From positions 33,479 through 97,478 of the forward strand of contig JAHACW010000002.1 in NCBI GenBank assembly GCA_018375675.1: 64,000 nucleotides of DNA. Reading direction: 5' to 3'. A model generated the notes under the pieces. It was not told the DNA's origin and did not search any database. It saw nothing but the letters and a program-made list of their open reading frames with translations. Both the position numbers and the translations under genes were made by a program. The DNA is from Actinomyces sp. (lineage in GTDB: Bacteria > Actinomycetota > Actinomycetes > Actinomycetales > Actinomycetaceae). Position 1 is the stretch's first letter; every line of letters begins with the position of its first letter. Positions 18,265 through 27,148 of this stretch are shown here, piece after piece.

Positions 18265-18875
18265 TCCGCGTTGTGGGGCAGGAGCCAGACGTGACCGCCC
18301 GTGACGGATAGTTCCTTCACCGTCGCCTCGCCGTCGATCATGGCGGCAACAAATTCTCCGTTGCGGGCCTCGTTCTGCGAGCGGATGACAACGTAGTCCC
18401 CGTCGAAGATGCCCGCATCGACCATCGACTCGCCGCTCACCTCGAGCATGAACAGATCGCCGTGTCCGGTCATGGACGTGGGAAGGCGGAAAACATCCTC
18501 CACGTGCTGCTCGGCCGTGATGGGGGCACCGGCAGCGATACGTCCGACGAGCGGAATCGCCGTGCCCTCCTCCTCGACGTGGGAGACGGGGACCTCGATA
18601 CGAACAACCTTCTCAGAAGGCTGCGATGAAGGGGTGATACCGAGCTCGGCGCGCGCCCGATCGGTGAGGTCGAGAGCGCGAGGCAGGCCGGGCTCGCGGA
18701 CCAGGTATCCGTCGGCCTCAAGTGCGTCAAGGTGATGCTTCACCGTTGAGGGTGACGCCAAACCGACTGCAGATGCGATCTCGCGCACAGATGGAGGGAA
18801 GCCGCTGGAAGCCAGCTTTTCGTTGATAACTCGCAAGATCGCGCGGTGTCGATCGCTGATCGAACGCTCGGTCAT
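18195..18875 (-). CDS. lexA: SOS repressor LexA
   Basis: A 226-residue repressor of the SOS regulon, cleaved with RecA help after DNA damage. The winged helix-turn-helix is at residues 28-51 (PSVREIASAVGLASPSTVKH). The self-cleavage bond is Ala115-Gly116 in GRIAAGAPI, the nucleophile is Ser150 in SGESM and the general base Lys187 in ATVKEL. ATG at 18875 follows AAGGAGAGCC; the upstream frame extension is not LexA-like. A degenerate SOS box lies 87-102 nt upstream. It is divergent from the SOS-type LysM gene, as in mycobacteria and corynebacteria. Confidence 0.97.
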   Translation of the reverse strand: MTERSISDRHRAILRVINEKLASSGFPPSVREIASAVGLASPSTVKHHLDALEADGYLVREPGLPRALDLTDRARAELGITPSSQPSEKVVRIEVPVSHVEEEGTAIPLVGRIAAGAPITAEQHVEDVFRLPTSMTGHGDLFMLEVSGESMVDAGIFDGDYVVIRSQNEARNGEFVAAMIDGEATVKELSVTGGHVWLLPHNADYSPIPGDDATILGKVVTVIRSL

Positions 18876-18961
18876 GGCTCTCCTTCGCATCGGGGTGGAC
18901 GCAAATGTGCATGGGTGGGCGTCCACTAGATACGTCAAGGATAAGCCGATTTCGCGCAAAA

Positions 18962-18977
18962 TGAAACATATGTTCGA
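18962..18977. promoter_or_regulatory. Degenerate SOS box, probably of lexA
   Basis: TGAAACATATGTTCGA matches TCGAAC-N4-GTTCGA at 10 of 12 specified positions. It lies nearer lexA than the perfect box at 19026-19039, which suits weaker autorepression. Confidence 0.55.
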
Positions 18978-18984
18978 GTGGGTC

Positions 18985-19013
18985 TCGACATTGGCCATGG
19001 AGCGTGCTATCGT
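18985..19013 (+). promoter_or_regulatory. Promoter of the LysM SOS gene
   Basis: TCGACA (-35, 18985-18990) and TATCGT (-10, 19008-19013) are 17 nt apart. The predicted start site (about 19020) is just before the perfect SOS box, so LexA would block transcription there. Confidence 0.55.
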
Positions 19014-19025
19014 ACAAGTGTTCGA

Positions 19026-19039
19026 CGAACAGATGTTCG
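19026..19039. promoter_or_regulatory. SOS box (LexA operator) of the LysM gene
   Basis: CGAACAGATGTTCG is a perfect CGAAC-N4-GTTCG palindrome, 23 nt before the ATG at 19063 and just downstream of the predicted promoter. Confidence 0.85.
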
Positions 19040-19062
19040 ATGAAAGTGTTCTGGAGGTTCTC

Positions 19063-19527
19063 ATGAGTGTCCCCTTCGCGACGAAGACTGCCGTCTCCTT
19101 CCCCGCGCGCCGCTCTCCGCTTCGTGCAGTGGAGGATGCGCCGCTGGCGACCGTTCGTGACATCTCCACCGCTCCGTCCGCGCGTCGTCGGGTCGAGGCA
19201 CAGCGGGTTGATGACCCCTCCTACCTGCGGGCTCCCGCAGCTCCGCGTCGTCGCGCCCGTTCCTCTCGTCGCGGCATTATCGCCGGCGCGCTTGCGACGG
19301 TTGTTCTCTCCGTGGGGGCCGGCGCCCTTGGTCTTGCCATCCAGCCCGCAGCCTACGATGGCCCGACGGTGACGAAGGCAGTCGTCAGCGGTGACTCCGT
19401 GTGGTCGCTGGCTCAGAATGTCAAGACGGATCGTCCGCTCGAGCAGGTTGTCGCTGACATTGAGCGCATGAATGACGTGCAAGGGGCCCTGCAGCCAGGG
19501 CAGCGGGTCCTTGTGCCTGTCCGCTAA
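19063..19527 (+). CDS. LysM membrane protein, probable SOS division suppressor (DivS/ChiZ type)
   Basis: A 154-residue protein with a basic cytoplasmic N-terminus (to about 70), one membrane segment (71-93) and an extracytoplasmic LysM domain (about 105-153, VVSGDSVWSLAQNV through PGQRVLVPVR). Same layout and place, divergent from lexA, as mycobacterial Rv2719c/ChiZ and corynebacterial DivS, which delay division after DNA damage. The gene is controlled by a perfect SOS box. ATG at 19063 follows CTGGAGGT; the longer frame through lexA's promoter region is not credible. Function is inferred from context and architecture, not from sequence identity. Confidence 0.8.
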   Translation: MSVPFATKTAVSFPARRSPLRAVEDAPLATVRDISTAPSARRRVEAQRVDDPSYLRAPAAPRRRARSSRRGIIAGALATVVLSVGAGALGLAIQPAAYDGPTVTKAVVSGDSVWSLAQNVKTDRPLEQVVADIERMNDVQGALQPGQRVLVPVR

Positions 19528-19583
19528 CGGTGACGCGTGGGACTCCTGTGACAGACGGGGGTCTGAGCGTGTACCGTTGAGGG

Positions 19584-20171
19584 GTGCACTGCCCTTTCTG
19601 TCATAACCCGGATTCGCGCGTCGTCGATACGCGCATCGCGGACGACGGCGCCTCGATCCGGCGTCGGCGTGAGTGCACGCACTGCAAGAAGCGCTTTACG
19701 ACCCTCGAAACGTCCTCGTTCCAGGTCGTCAAGCGCTCCGGCGTCGTCGAGTCTTTCTCCCGCAATAAGGTTGTGTCGGGTGTCAAGAAGGCCTGTCAGG
19801 GGCGGCCGGTCTCGGATGATCAGCTCGCGATTCTCGCTCAGCAGGTCGAGGAGCAGTTGCGCTCAACCGGTGTCTCCAACGTGTCGACGAACGAAGTTGG
19901 TAAAGCCATCCTCCCGTTCCTGCGCGACCTCGACGTGATCGCCTACCTGCGCTTCGCCTCGGTCTACCGTCAGTTCGACACCCTCGATGATTTCGAACAG
20001 GCCATTCAGGCGTTGCGTGAGCGTGCGCAGGGCGGTGACGCGGCGCCCGAGACCGGTGCCCACGCGCACGTCGAACCCGCGGCGCCCGCGCCCGCGAAGA
20101 AGCCTCGCAAGGCGCGTTCTTCGCGCAAGCGCTCCGTCTCTAACGCCCCGACGCTGCTGGGAGACGACTAA
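19584..20171 (+). CDS. nrdR: Transcriptional repressor NrdR
   Basis: A 195-residue zinc-finger and ATP-cone repressor of ribonucleotide reductase genes. The zinc ribbon is [16 protein letters not shown] with CTHCKKRF (residues 2-38), and the ATP-cone runs from [11 protein letters not shown] to about 145. The C-terminal 50 residues (Ala/Pro then Lys/Arg-rich) are an extension beyond the usual 150-residue length. GTG at 19584 is directly preceded by the HCPFC start expected for the family; TACCGT at 19572-19577 ends 6 nt upstream, so a leaderless mRNA is likely. Confidence 0.95.
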   Translation: MHCPFCHNPDSRVVDTRIADDGASIRRRRECTHCKKRFTTLETSSFQVVKRSGVVESFSRNKVVSGVKKACQGRPVSDDQLAILAQQVEEQLRSTGVSNVSTNEVGKAILPFLRDLDVIAYLRFASVYRQFDTLDDFEQAIQALRERAQGGDAAPETGAHAHVEPAAPAPAKKPRKARSSRKRSVSNAPTLLGDD

Positions 20172-20184
20172 TCAACGTGCGCGA

Positions 20185-20219
20185 ATGATGCCCGGTCCCG
20201 TGAAGGGGCCGGGCATCAT
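20185..20219. terminator. Bidirectional hairpin between nrdR and acyl-CoA ligase
   Basis: Arms 20185-20199 and 20205-20219 pair over 15 positions with one wobble and a 5-nt loop. It lies between convergent genes, 13 nt after nrdR. Confidence 0.7.
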
Positions 20220-20241
20220 CGCTGTGATGGTGGTGGGACGA

Positions 20242-22215
20242 CTACTCCTCGTCCGTCTCCTCGTGGTGCTGTTCCGGTGCGTCAGATGCATCGGTGGGCG
20301 TGGAAGGCTGCTCGGAGGAGGACGCGCGAACCCCTGCGACGGCCTCGGCGACCGTCTCACGCGCACCAGCCATCGCCTCGGCGACAGAATCGCGTGCTCC
20401 GGCCATCGCCTCGGAGGCGCTTTCTCGGGCGCCCGCCACTCGCTCTGACATGGACTCGAGTGCCTCGGCCATGGCCTCCGAGACGGCGCCGCGCGCACCC
20501 GCGACGGCCTCGCGCGCGCCGGCAACCGCGTCGGTTGCGGCGGCCTGGGCACCCATGATCTGCTCGCGGACCTTCTTACGCATGACCTTGCCCAGCTGAG
20601 AGCGAGGCAGCTCCGTCATGACGACGATCTGACGGGGGAGCGCGTAGTGGGCCAGGGACTTCTCCGCCCACTTGCGCAGCTCTGCGAGCGTGACGGAGGC
20701 GCCGGCTTCGAGGACGACGGCGGCGACGACGTCCTCGCCGGACTCGCCGGCCGGCACGCCGACTGCTGCGACATCGAGAACACCCGGCATCGAACGTACG
20801 GCGTTTTCCACCTGCGTGGGGTAGACGTTGAAGCCGGAGGCATTGATCATCTCCTTGCGCCGGTCCGCCATGTAGACGAAGCCGTCGCGTACCTGAACGA
20901 GGTCGCCCGTACGCAGCCATCCATCCTCGGTGAACACTTCGGCGGTCTCGTCGTCCTGGTTCCAATAGCCGGAGAACACCTGCGGGCCGCGGGCAATGAG
21001 CTCGCCGACCTCGCCGTCGGCCACCTCGCGGGAGGGGTTTTCCGGATCGACGATGCGCACCTGGGTGGAGGGGAAGGGGATGCCGAGCGCCCCGCGTGCT
21101 CGCGAGGAGGCGAGGGGTGATCCCAGGAGGATTGGGGAGGCCTCCGTCATGCCGTAGCCTTCGATCATGAGGCCGCCGGTGGCCTGCTCCCACTGTTCGG
21201 CCAGCGGCGCCGAGAGAGGCATTGCGCCCGAGAGTGAGAAGTGGATCGAGGACAGGTCCGCGTTCGTGCCCTCCGCCGCCGCGAGCAGGCGCTCGTACAT
21301 GGGCGGAACGCCCAGGAAGAACGTGCACGGCAGCCGGCGCTGAGCGGCCAGTACCAGCGCGGTGTCGAACTTGGGGAACATAGCGATCGTCGCCCCCAGG
21401 CGCAAGCCCGCCAGGAAGCCAATGGTGAACCCGAAGGCGTGGAAGAGGGGCAGGATACAGTAGAAGACCTCGGCGCCCTCGTGGAGGACGGGGACCCACG
21501 CGATTGATTCCTCGACGTTCGCCATGAGGTTGGCGTGCGTGAGAGCGGCGGCCTTCGGCACACCGGTTGTGCCACCCGTATGAATGAGGAGAGCGACGTC
21601 CTCCATGGCTGACGGGCACTCGCTGTGCCACGGGGTCGCGGTGCGCATGGCGCGTGTCCAGGAGCGAGCCCAGCTCGGGCGCGGGCTGGAGAGCTGTTCG
21701 CGCTTCTCGCGGGCCGCCTTGACGGGAAGCTTGAGCGCCATGCGCGAGGCCGCGGGCAGAGCCGTCGTTAGGTCCATGCAGAAGGTGGTGTGGCCGCGCC
21801 CGAGGAAGGTCAGTTTCTCCAGGGACTTCGACCATGCGATGGTGACGCGAGCGCCGTGGCGCTCGTACTCGCCCTCCAGCTCGCCCGCGGGGGCGAGCGG
21901 ATTGTGTTCGACGACAACGGCGCCGAGCAGCATCGTGCCCAGGACGGCGACGGCGTGCTGCGGGCAGTTCGGCATCACGAGGGCGACGCGGTCGCCGGGG
22001 CGTACGCCCGCCTGATAGAGGGCGCCCGCGGCCTGACGGATCTCCTGAGCAAGTTCCTCGTACGTGAGCTGGCGCGCGAAAAAGTCGATCGCGGCGCGCC
22101 TCGGGTAGCGGGAGGCGACTTCCAGGACCATGTCCGGGATCGGACGGTCGGGAATCGCGATGTTGTAGGCGACTCCCGGTGCGTATAGCTCGCGCAGCTT
22201 CGTCGTGAGATCCAT
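20242..22215 (-). CDS. Long-chain acyl-CoA ligase (AMP-binding) with repeat tail
   Basis: A 657-residue enzyme that activates a fatty acid with ATP and CoA. The AMP-binding motif is LIHTGGTTGVPKAAALTH near residue 210, followed by IEGYGMTEASPILLG near 350, and the C-terminal domain has DGWLRTGDLVQV near 430 and a catalytic-Lys region SQLGKVMRKKVREQ at 537-550. The family normally ends there; this protein adds 104 residues with six consecutive 11-residue repeats (571-636) and an acidic end. ATG at 22215 follows CAGGAGGAC. No neighbouring beta-oxidation genes are present, so it may serve lipid synthesis or recycling. Confidence 0.88.
   Translation of the reverse strand: MDLTTKLRELYAPGVAYNIAIPDRPIPDMVLEVASRYPRRAAIDFFARQLTYEELAQEIRQAAGALYQAGVRPGDRVALVMPNCPQHAVAVLGTMLLGAVVVEHNPLAPAGELEGEYERHGARVTIAWSKSLEKLTFLGRGHTTFCMDLTTALPAASRMALKLPVKAAREKREQLSSPRPSWARSWTRAMRTATPWHSECPSAMEDVALLIHTGGTTGVPKAAALTHANLMANVEESIAWVPVLHEGAEVFYCILPLFHAFGFTIGFLAGLRLGATIAMFPKFDTALVLAAQRRLPCTFFLGVPPMYERLLAAAEGTNADLSSIHFSLSGAMPLSAPLAEQWEQATGGLMIEGYGMTEASPILLGSPLASSRARGALGIPFPSTQVRIVDPENPSREVADGEVGELIARGPQVFSGYWNQDDETAEVFTEDGWLRTGDLVQVRDGFVYMADRRKEMINASGFNVYPTQVENAVRSMPGVLDVAAVGVPAGESGEDVVAAVVLEAGASVTLAELRKWAEKSLAHYALPRQIVVMTELPRSQLGKVMRKKVREQIMGAQAAATDAVAGAREAVAGARGAVSEAMAEALESMSERVAGARESASEAMAGARDSVAEAMAGARETVAEAVAGVRASSSEQPSTPTDASDAPEQHHEETDEE
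20308..20505 (-). repeat. Six in-frame 33-bp repeats encoding an 11-residue helix repeat
   Basis: Residues 571-636 of the acyl-CoA ligase read as VAGARGAVSEA, MAEALESMSER, VAGARESASEA, MAGARDSVAEA, MAGARETVAEA and VAGVRASSSEQ. An 11-residue period of small, hydrophobic and charged residues predicts an amphipathic helix. The repeats vary in DNA, so they are not a very recent expansion. Confidence 0.8.
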
Positions 22216-22300
22216 CTGTCCTCCTGTGGAAACGATTCCCCTACGATACCGTAAGTTGTGCCTCGTTTGACCAGCTGGGAACGCGATGAATGCGACAGTT

Positions 22301-23506
22301 TTACAGCGGCGTGGCGATCAGTCGGACAGTTTCGGGCAGGTGACTCAGTTCCTCGAGCGCCTCGCGTCCCAGGCCCGCCGAAATGTCGGTGAGCACGTAG
22401 CCGACCTCGTCGACGGTGGCCAGGATCTGGGCGTCGACGTTTGCTTCGGAGGAGGCAAAGATCTGGTTGACGCGCGCCATGACGCCGGGCACGTTGCGGT
22501 GGATGAGGCGCACGCGGTAGCGCGAGCGCTTGCCGATGTTCATCGTCAGGTTCGGCAGGTTTACGCTCATGTCGGTCGAGCCGCTGGCCTGGTATTCACC
22601 GATCTTGGCGGCCACGAAGCGACCGATGTCGTATTGCGCCTCCTCTGTCGACCCGCCGATGTGGGGCGTGAGGATGACGTTGTCGAGGGTCGCCAGGGGC
22701 GAGTCGAAGGGGTCGCCGTTGGCGCGCGGCTCCTCGGGGAACACGTCGATGGCCGCGCCACCCAGGTGGCCCGAGACGAGCGCCGCGTGCAGCGCATCGA
22801 CGTCGACGACGTGTCCGCGCGACAGGTTGATGAACAGGGCGCCGGGCTTCATGAGCTCGAACTCGACTCGTCCGATGAGGTTCGTGTTGGATTCCTGGCC
22901 GTCCACGTGCACGGAGATGATGTCGGCTTCGCGTAGAACGGCCTCCATGGTCGGCATCTGCGTCGCGTTGCCCAGGGCAAGGCGCTCGGCTGCGTCGTAG
23001 AAGATGACGTTGAGACCCATGGCCTCGGCGAGGACGGAGAGCTGGGTGCCGATGTTGCCGTAGCCGATGATGCCCAGGGTGTGCCCGCGCACCTCGTGGG
23101 CACCGTCTGCGCTCTTGTCCCACACGCCGCGGTGCAGACGCGAATTCTTGACGGTGACGCGGCGCGAGAGGTCGATGATCTCGCCGATCGCGAGCTCAAC
23201 GACGGAGCGCGTGTTGGAGTACGGAGCGTTGAACACGGCGACGCCCATCTCTGTGGCGGTCGCCAGGTCGATCTGGTTCGTGCCGATGCAGAAGGCTCCG
23301 ATGGCCTTGAGTTCGGGGCGCGCACGAAGCACTCGCTCGGTGACCTCGGTCTTGGACCGCAGGCCCAGGTAGTCCACGCCTTCGAGCGCGTCGATCAGGT
23401 CGTCCTCGGACAGGGCGCCCGTCACGCGGGTCACCTCGATGCTGAACTTGGCGAAAATATCGTCGGCGATGTCGTGCGGGTTTTCCAGGAGCAGTGCGCG
23501 TGTCAT
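22301..23506 (-). CDS. serA: D-3-phosphoglycerate dehydrogenase
   Basis: A 401-residue first enzyme of serine synthesis. The NAD motif is GIIGYGNIGTQLSVLAEAMG near 147-166, and active-site elements are NLSRGHVVD (Arg), a Glu in DVFPEEPR and the His in TPHIGGSTEEAQ. A C-terminal ACT domain (about 330-401, YRVRLIHRNVPGVMARVN) should bind serine as feedback inhibitor. It resembles the shorter E. coli type rather than the long mycobacterial type with an ASB domain. It lies 59 nt downstream of the helicase gene and may be cotranscribed. Confidence 0.93.
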   Translation of the reverse strand: MTRALLLENPHDIADDIFAKFSIEVTRVTGALSEDDLIDALEGVDYLGLRSKTEVTERVLRARPELKAIGAFCIGTNQIDLATATEMGVAVFNAPYSNTRSVVELAIGEIIDLSRRVTVKNSRLHRGVWDKSADGAHEVRGHTLGIIGYGNIGTQLSVLAEAMGLNVIFYDAAERLALGNATQMPTMEAVLREADIISVHVDGQESNTNLIGRVEFELMKPGALFINLSRGHVVDVDALHAALVSGHLGGAAIDVFPEEPRANGDPFDSPLATLDNVILTPHIGGSTEEAQYDIGRFVAAKIGEYQASGSTDMSVNLPNLTMNIGKRSRYRVRLIHRNVPGVMARVNQIFASSEANVDAQILATVDEVGYVLTDISAGLGREALEELSHLPETVRLIATPL

Positions 23507-23565
23507 GCCCCCATCATGGCAGACGGGAGCCGAAAGGGACGCGCGGTGTCAGCGTGTGGTCGCTC

Positions 23566-25839
23566 CTACCACTCTTCCATGCCGGCGGGCAGGGGAGCGC
23601 AGTGGACGACGTGCACGTCGTGGGTGGCGCGGGTGAGGGCGACGAAAAGGTCGCCGACGCCGTCGCTGAGGATCTCCGCGGGTTCGACGAGGATGACGGA
23701 GTCGAACTCGAGGCCCTTGGAGGCAACGGCCGACAGGAGGCTGACGCGCTCGGAGAGGGCTGTCTCGCCGTCCACGTCGGCTCCCCACGCGCGGGCGCGT
23801 TCGTTGCCGACAATGAGGGCGATGCGGCCGCGGGAGGTGCCCGACTCGCGATCGAGGCGTTCCTCGGCCTCGTGCTGGGCCTGGGCGACGGCGCGACACA
23901 GGGGGCTGTTGTCCTTCGACGAGGCCGGGGCGTCCTCGGGCGCATCCACGTGGGTGACGCGGTAGCAATCCTCGACGTCGCGCACGGCAGTCATCGGGTA
24001 GAGGACGGGGACGCCGGCGCGCGCAACGACACCTTCTGCAAGGGTCGTGAGGGTCGCGGGCGTGCGGTACGAGACCGTCAGAGCGTACTCGGCCGCCAGG
24101 GCGCGGGCCGCAGGGCCGAGAGCTTTCTCCCACGTGGGCGGGCGCTTGGAGCCGCGACGCTGGTCGAGGTCGCCCACGACTGTGAATGAACGGGAGGGGC
24201 AGCGGCGCAGCAGGGCGCGCCAAGCCATGGGAGAGAGTTCCTGCGCCTCGTCGACCACGATGTGGCCGTACGCCCACGTGCGGTCCTTGGCGGCGCGCTC
24301 GGACAGCGGCGTCCAGGTGTCCTGCCCGGCCACTTGCTCGGCGAGCATCTGGGCGGTCACGATGCCGCCGCCCAGGTTTTGGGCCTCGATTGCCTCGCGG
24401 GCACGCTCGATCGCTCCCGCGTCGGCCTCACGCGACGAGGAGGAAGACGACGGCATGGGGCCGAGCAGTTCCTCGCACTCGTCCAGGATCGGCACGTCCG
24501 AGACCGTCCACGGCGCCGAGCGGGGGCGCACTAGGGCAGCGAGTTCGTCGGGACGCAGGGGCGAGCCGGCCTTGCGGTTTGCCGCCGCCAGCACCTCGGG
24601 GCGAGCATAGAGGCGGCGCAGCAGCGTCTGTGCGCTCGTCGGCATCCACGCCGTGTTGATCGCACGTCGGCAGTCCACGGAATCGCGGATTTCGACGAGC
24701 CAGGAGCGCTTGACCTCGGGATCGACGCCGCCCTCGGAGTCGGCGTCCCCGGCCTCGCGCGCCAGTCGCAGGGCCAAAACGTCCATGAGCTCGCGCGCAA
24801 ACGACTCACGCGCCACGTTATGTGCGCGGCCCGAGCGCTTCGCCCGGCGCCTCGCGCTCTCCACGTCGGCGCGCGTCAGCGTCACCTCGCGATTCCACAC
24901 GCGCAGCACCTGGTCGCCGTCGGGGAGCTTGGCCAGCGCGCGCACGGCTTCCTTGACGATCTTCGCCCACGCGGGCAGGCCCTTGATCCGCGCCACGGCC
25001 TCGTCCTCGCTCACGCGAGCGTTCACGCCGGGCACCAGATCACCCAGCGTCACCGAGACGACACCCGTCTCGCCGAGCGACGGCAGGACCTGTTCGATGT
25101 AGCGCAGGAACAGGCGCGAGGGACCGACGAGGAGGACACCCGATCGTTCGAGGCGCTCGCGGTGGGCGTAGAGCAGGTACGCGATGCGGTGGAGGGCGAC
25201 TGCCGTCTTGCCGGTGCCGGGGCCGCCCTGGACAACTAGGAGACCCTTGTCGGACGCACGAATGATGCGGTCCTGCTCAGACTGGATGGTGGCAACGATG
25301 TCGCCCATGCGGCCGTCGCGGGCCTCGCTGAGGGCGTGCATGAGGGCTCCCTCGCCCTGGAGTTCCAGTCCGGACGCTCGGGAGGCGTCCAGCAACTCGT
25401 CTTCGAGGCCGGTGACGCGTCGGTCACGGGTGGAGATGTGGCGGCGACGCACGACGCCGTCCGGCTCGGCGGAGGTGGCCTGGTAGAAGGGGCGTGCGGC
25501 GGGTGCGCGCCAGTCAACGAGCAGGGGAGTGCCGTCCTCGTGGGACAGGGAGAGACGACCCACGTGGCGGGTTGAGCGATCAGCCATGTCGAGGCGTCCG
25601 AACACGAGGCGTTCCTCGACGCCTTCGAGGCGCGCGGCCATTTCGCCGAGGTGGGCCGATAGGGCCTCGCGCTCGGTCCATCCCTGGGCGTTGCCGACGC
25701 CGTGGGTCGAGTGGACGCGCCCCTGACGCTGCCGATATGAGGCTCGCAGAGCGTCCAGGCGTTCGTAGGCGCTGTCCACGAAATCCTGTTCGGGCAACGG
25801 AAGGTCGGTTGACGACTCGCGGTGCTCGTTCGTGGCCAT
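23566..25839 (-). CDS. HelD/HelR-like RNA polymerase-associated superfamily 1 helicase
   Basis: A 757-residue UvrD-like ATPase of the HelD type, which pries stalled RNA polymerase from DNA; actinobacterial HelR members also displace rifampicin. The N-terminal 75 residues (LPEQDFVDSAYERLDALRASY onward) form the helical arm that enters the polymerase channel. Walker A is VVQGGPGTGKTAVALHRIAYL near 205, motif II is IVVDEAQELSPMAWRALLRR near 530, and the C-terminal motif is GLEFDSVILVEP with LFVALTRATHDVHVVH. ATG at 25839 follows GAGGAGGACC. An RAE-like motif about 80 nt upstream supports the HelR reading. It is divergent from the PAC2 gene. Confidence 0.85.
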   Translation of the reverse strand: MATNEHRESSTDLPLPEQDFVDSAYERLDALRASYRQRQGRVHSTHGVGNAQGWTEREALSAHLGEMAARLEGVEERLVFGRLDMADRSTRHVGRLSLSHEDGTPLLVDWRAPAARPFYQATSAEPDGVVRRRHISTRDRRVTGLEDELLDASRASGLELQGEGALMHALSEARDGRMGDIVATIQSEQDRIIRASDKGLLVVQGGPGTGKTAVALHRIAYLLYAHRERLERSGVLLVGPSRLFLRYIEQVLPSLGETGVVSVTLGDLVPGVNARVSEDEAVARIKGLPAWAKIVKEAVRALAKLPDGDQVLRVWNREVTLTRADVESARRRAKRSGRAHNVARESFARELMDVLALRLAREAGDADSEGGVDPEVKRSWLVEIRDSVDCRRAINTAWMPTSAQTLLRRLYARPEVLAAANRKAGSPLRPDELAALVRPRSAPWTVSDVPILDECEELLGPMPSSSSSSREADAGAIERAREAIEAQNLGGGIVTAQMLAEQVAGQDTWTPLSERAAKDRTWAYGHIVVDEAQELSPMAWRALLRRCPSRSFTVVGDLDQRRGSKRPPTWEKALGPAARALAAEYALTVSYRTPATLTTLAEGVVARAGVPVLYPMTAVRDVEDCYRVTHVDAPEDAPASSKDNSPLCRAVAQAQHEAEERLDRESGTSRGRIALIVGNERARAWGADVDGETALSERVSLLSAVASKGLEFDSVILVEPAEILSDGVGDLFVALTRATHDVHVVHCAPLPAGMEEW

Positions 25840-25914
25840 GGGTCCTCCTCGATTATGGGCCTTCCATTGTTCCTTACTTTCGTCTCGTCTGCTCTTCTAT
25901 GTGCGGTGTGTGTG

Positions 25915-25933
25915 CGACTTCGCCGCAAGCTCA
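25915..25933 (-). promoter_or_regulatory. RAE-like (rifamycin-associated) motif upstream of helicase
   Basis: On the minus strand the sequence reads TGAGCTTGCGGCGAAGTCG. It shares the nine bases GCTTGCGGC, then AAG one base later, with the rifamycin-associated element as I recall it from Streptomyces. That element lies upstream of helR-type genes there. It is 77-94 nt before the helicase ATG, in the 174-bp gap shared with the divergent PAC2 gene. Confidence 0.35.
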
Positions 25934-26013
25934 AAACCATCTCCCGCGTGACGAGGTGGGCGCCGCCCGGGTACGTTAGACATGAGGCAGAAGAATCAGC
26001 ATGAGGAGGAGAC

Positions 26014-27090
26014 GTGAGTATCAACGCCACTGACCTGTATGCCGACGGTCCCGCCGCCGGCGCGAAGGCGAAGATTCTCCTCATCCACTTTGATGGGGCG
26101 ATTGACGCCGGCGCCGCAGGGCGCATGGCGATTGGCCAGCTCCTGCGCTCCCTGCACAACGAGCGGGTCGCGACCTTTGATGCGGACACGCTCATGGACT
26201 ACCGTTCGCACCGCCCGATCGTGACCGTGGACAACTGGGTGTCCTCCCCGGACATGGTGATGCCGGAGACCGTCCTTGACCTCGTTGAAGACGATATGGG
26301 CAACCCGATCCTGGTCCTACATGGCGCGGAGCCGGATGCGCACTGGGAGTCGTTCACGAACGCGATCAGCGAGCTGTGTGAGCGCGCCGGCGTCGAGATC
26401 ACTTTCTCGCTGCATGGGGTGCCCTCGGGTGTGCCGCACACGCGACCGACGCCCGTGCACGTGCAGGCCACCGACGCGTCGCTGCTTCCCCCGGGGTCTG
26501 GCGCGATCTCGAACCACATGCAGTTCCCTTCGCCGCTGTCCACCTTCATGCAGATCCGCATGGGGCAACGAGGCATTGGCGGGCTGGCGTTGCTCGGCGC
26601 GGTCCCGTACTACATGGCGGACACCGGCTACCCGGCGGCCTCCTCGGCCCTGCTCACCTCCTTCGCGAAGTTCGCTGACCTGTCTTTGCCCGTCGGTGAC
26701 CTCGAACAGGGGGCCGCGCAGGACCAGGAGAACATCGCCAAGCTCGTGGAGGGTAACCCCGACATCTCGCACACGGTCTCCAACCTCGAGGAACACTTCG
26801 ATGCGTGGACCGGAGGGGAGGGCGCGATCCCGCTGCCCGGACTCGGTCAGCGACCGTCGGCAGGCGGCGAGGAGAAGACCCCGAAGGATATCGGTGACGT
26901 CATCGAGGCCTACCTGGCGCAGGTCTCGCGCGCCCAGGACGAGGAGATCGAGTCAGTTCAGCGCGCTCCGCGCACCGAAGAAACCGAGGAACCTTCCACG
27001 CCCGACACGATCGAGGACGTGCTCGCACGCATCGAGGCGCGTCGCAACGGGCAAGGCCCGGGTCCCTCGGCTCCGCGTCACCGCGCCTGA
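26014..27090 (+). CDS. PAC2-family protein
   Basis: A 358-residue protein of the actinobacterial PAC2 (proteasome assembly chaperone 2) family. The fold covers roughly residues 20-270: ILLIHFDGAIDAGAAGRMAIG, then LMDYRSHRPIV, VLHGAEPDAHWESF and YPAASSALLTSF. The last 90 residues are acidic and low in complexity. GTG at 26014 follows GAGGAGGAGAC. Its role in actinobacteria, most of which lack or have a modified proteasome, is not established; no proteasome genes are in the window. Confidence 0.85.
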   Translation: MSINATDLYADGPAAGAKAKILLIHFDGAIDAGAAGRMAIGQLLRSLHNERVATFDADTLMDYRSHRPIVTVDNWVSSPDMVMPETVLDLVEDDMGNPILVLHGAEPDAHWESFTNAISELCERAGVEITFSLHGVPSGVPHTRPTPVHVQATDASLLPPGSGAISNHMQFPSPLSTFMQIRMGQRGIGGLALLGAVPYYMADTGYPAASSALLTSFAKFADLSLPVGDLEQGAAQDQENIAKLVEGNPDISHTVSNLEEHFDAWTGGEGAIPLPGLGQRPSAGGEEKTPKDIGDVIEAYLAQVSRAQDEEIESVQRAPRTEETEEPSTPDTIEDVLARIEARRNGQGPGPSAPRHRA

Positions 27091-27148
27091 GCTCTATCCA
27101 CGCACCCGGGTTCGCCCGTGCGCACGAGTTCAATCGCGCGCAGGAGTG

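Noticed and set aside
25836-26195. Minus-strand N-terminal extension or separate gene upstream of the helicase
   Set aside because: The frame is in a different phase from the helicase, Ser/Pro/Arg-rich, and lies in the divergent promoter gap.
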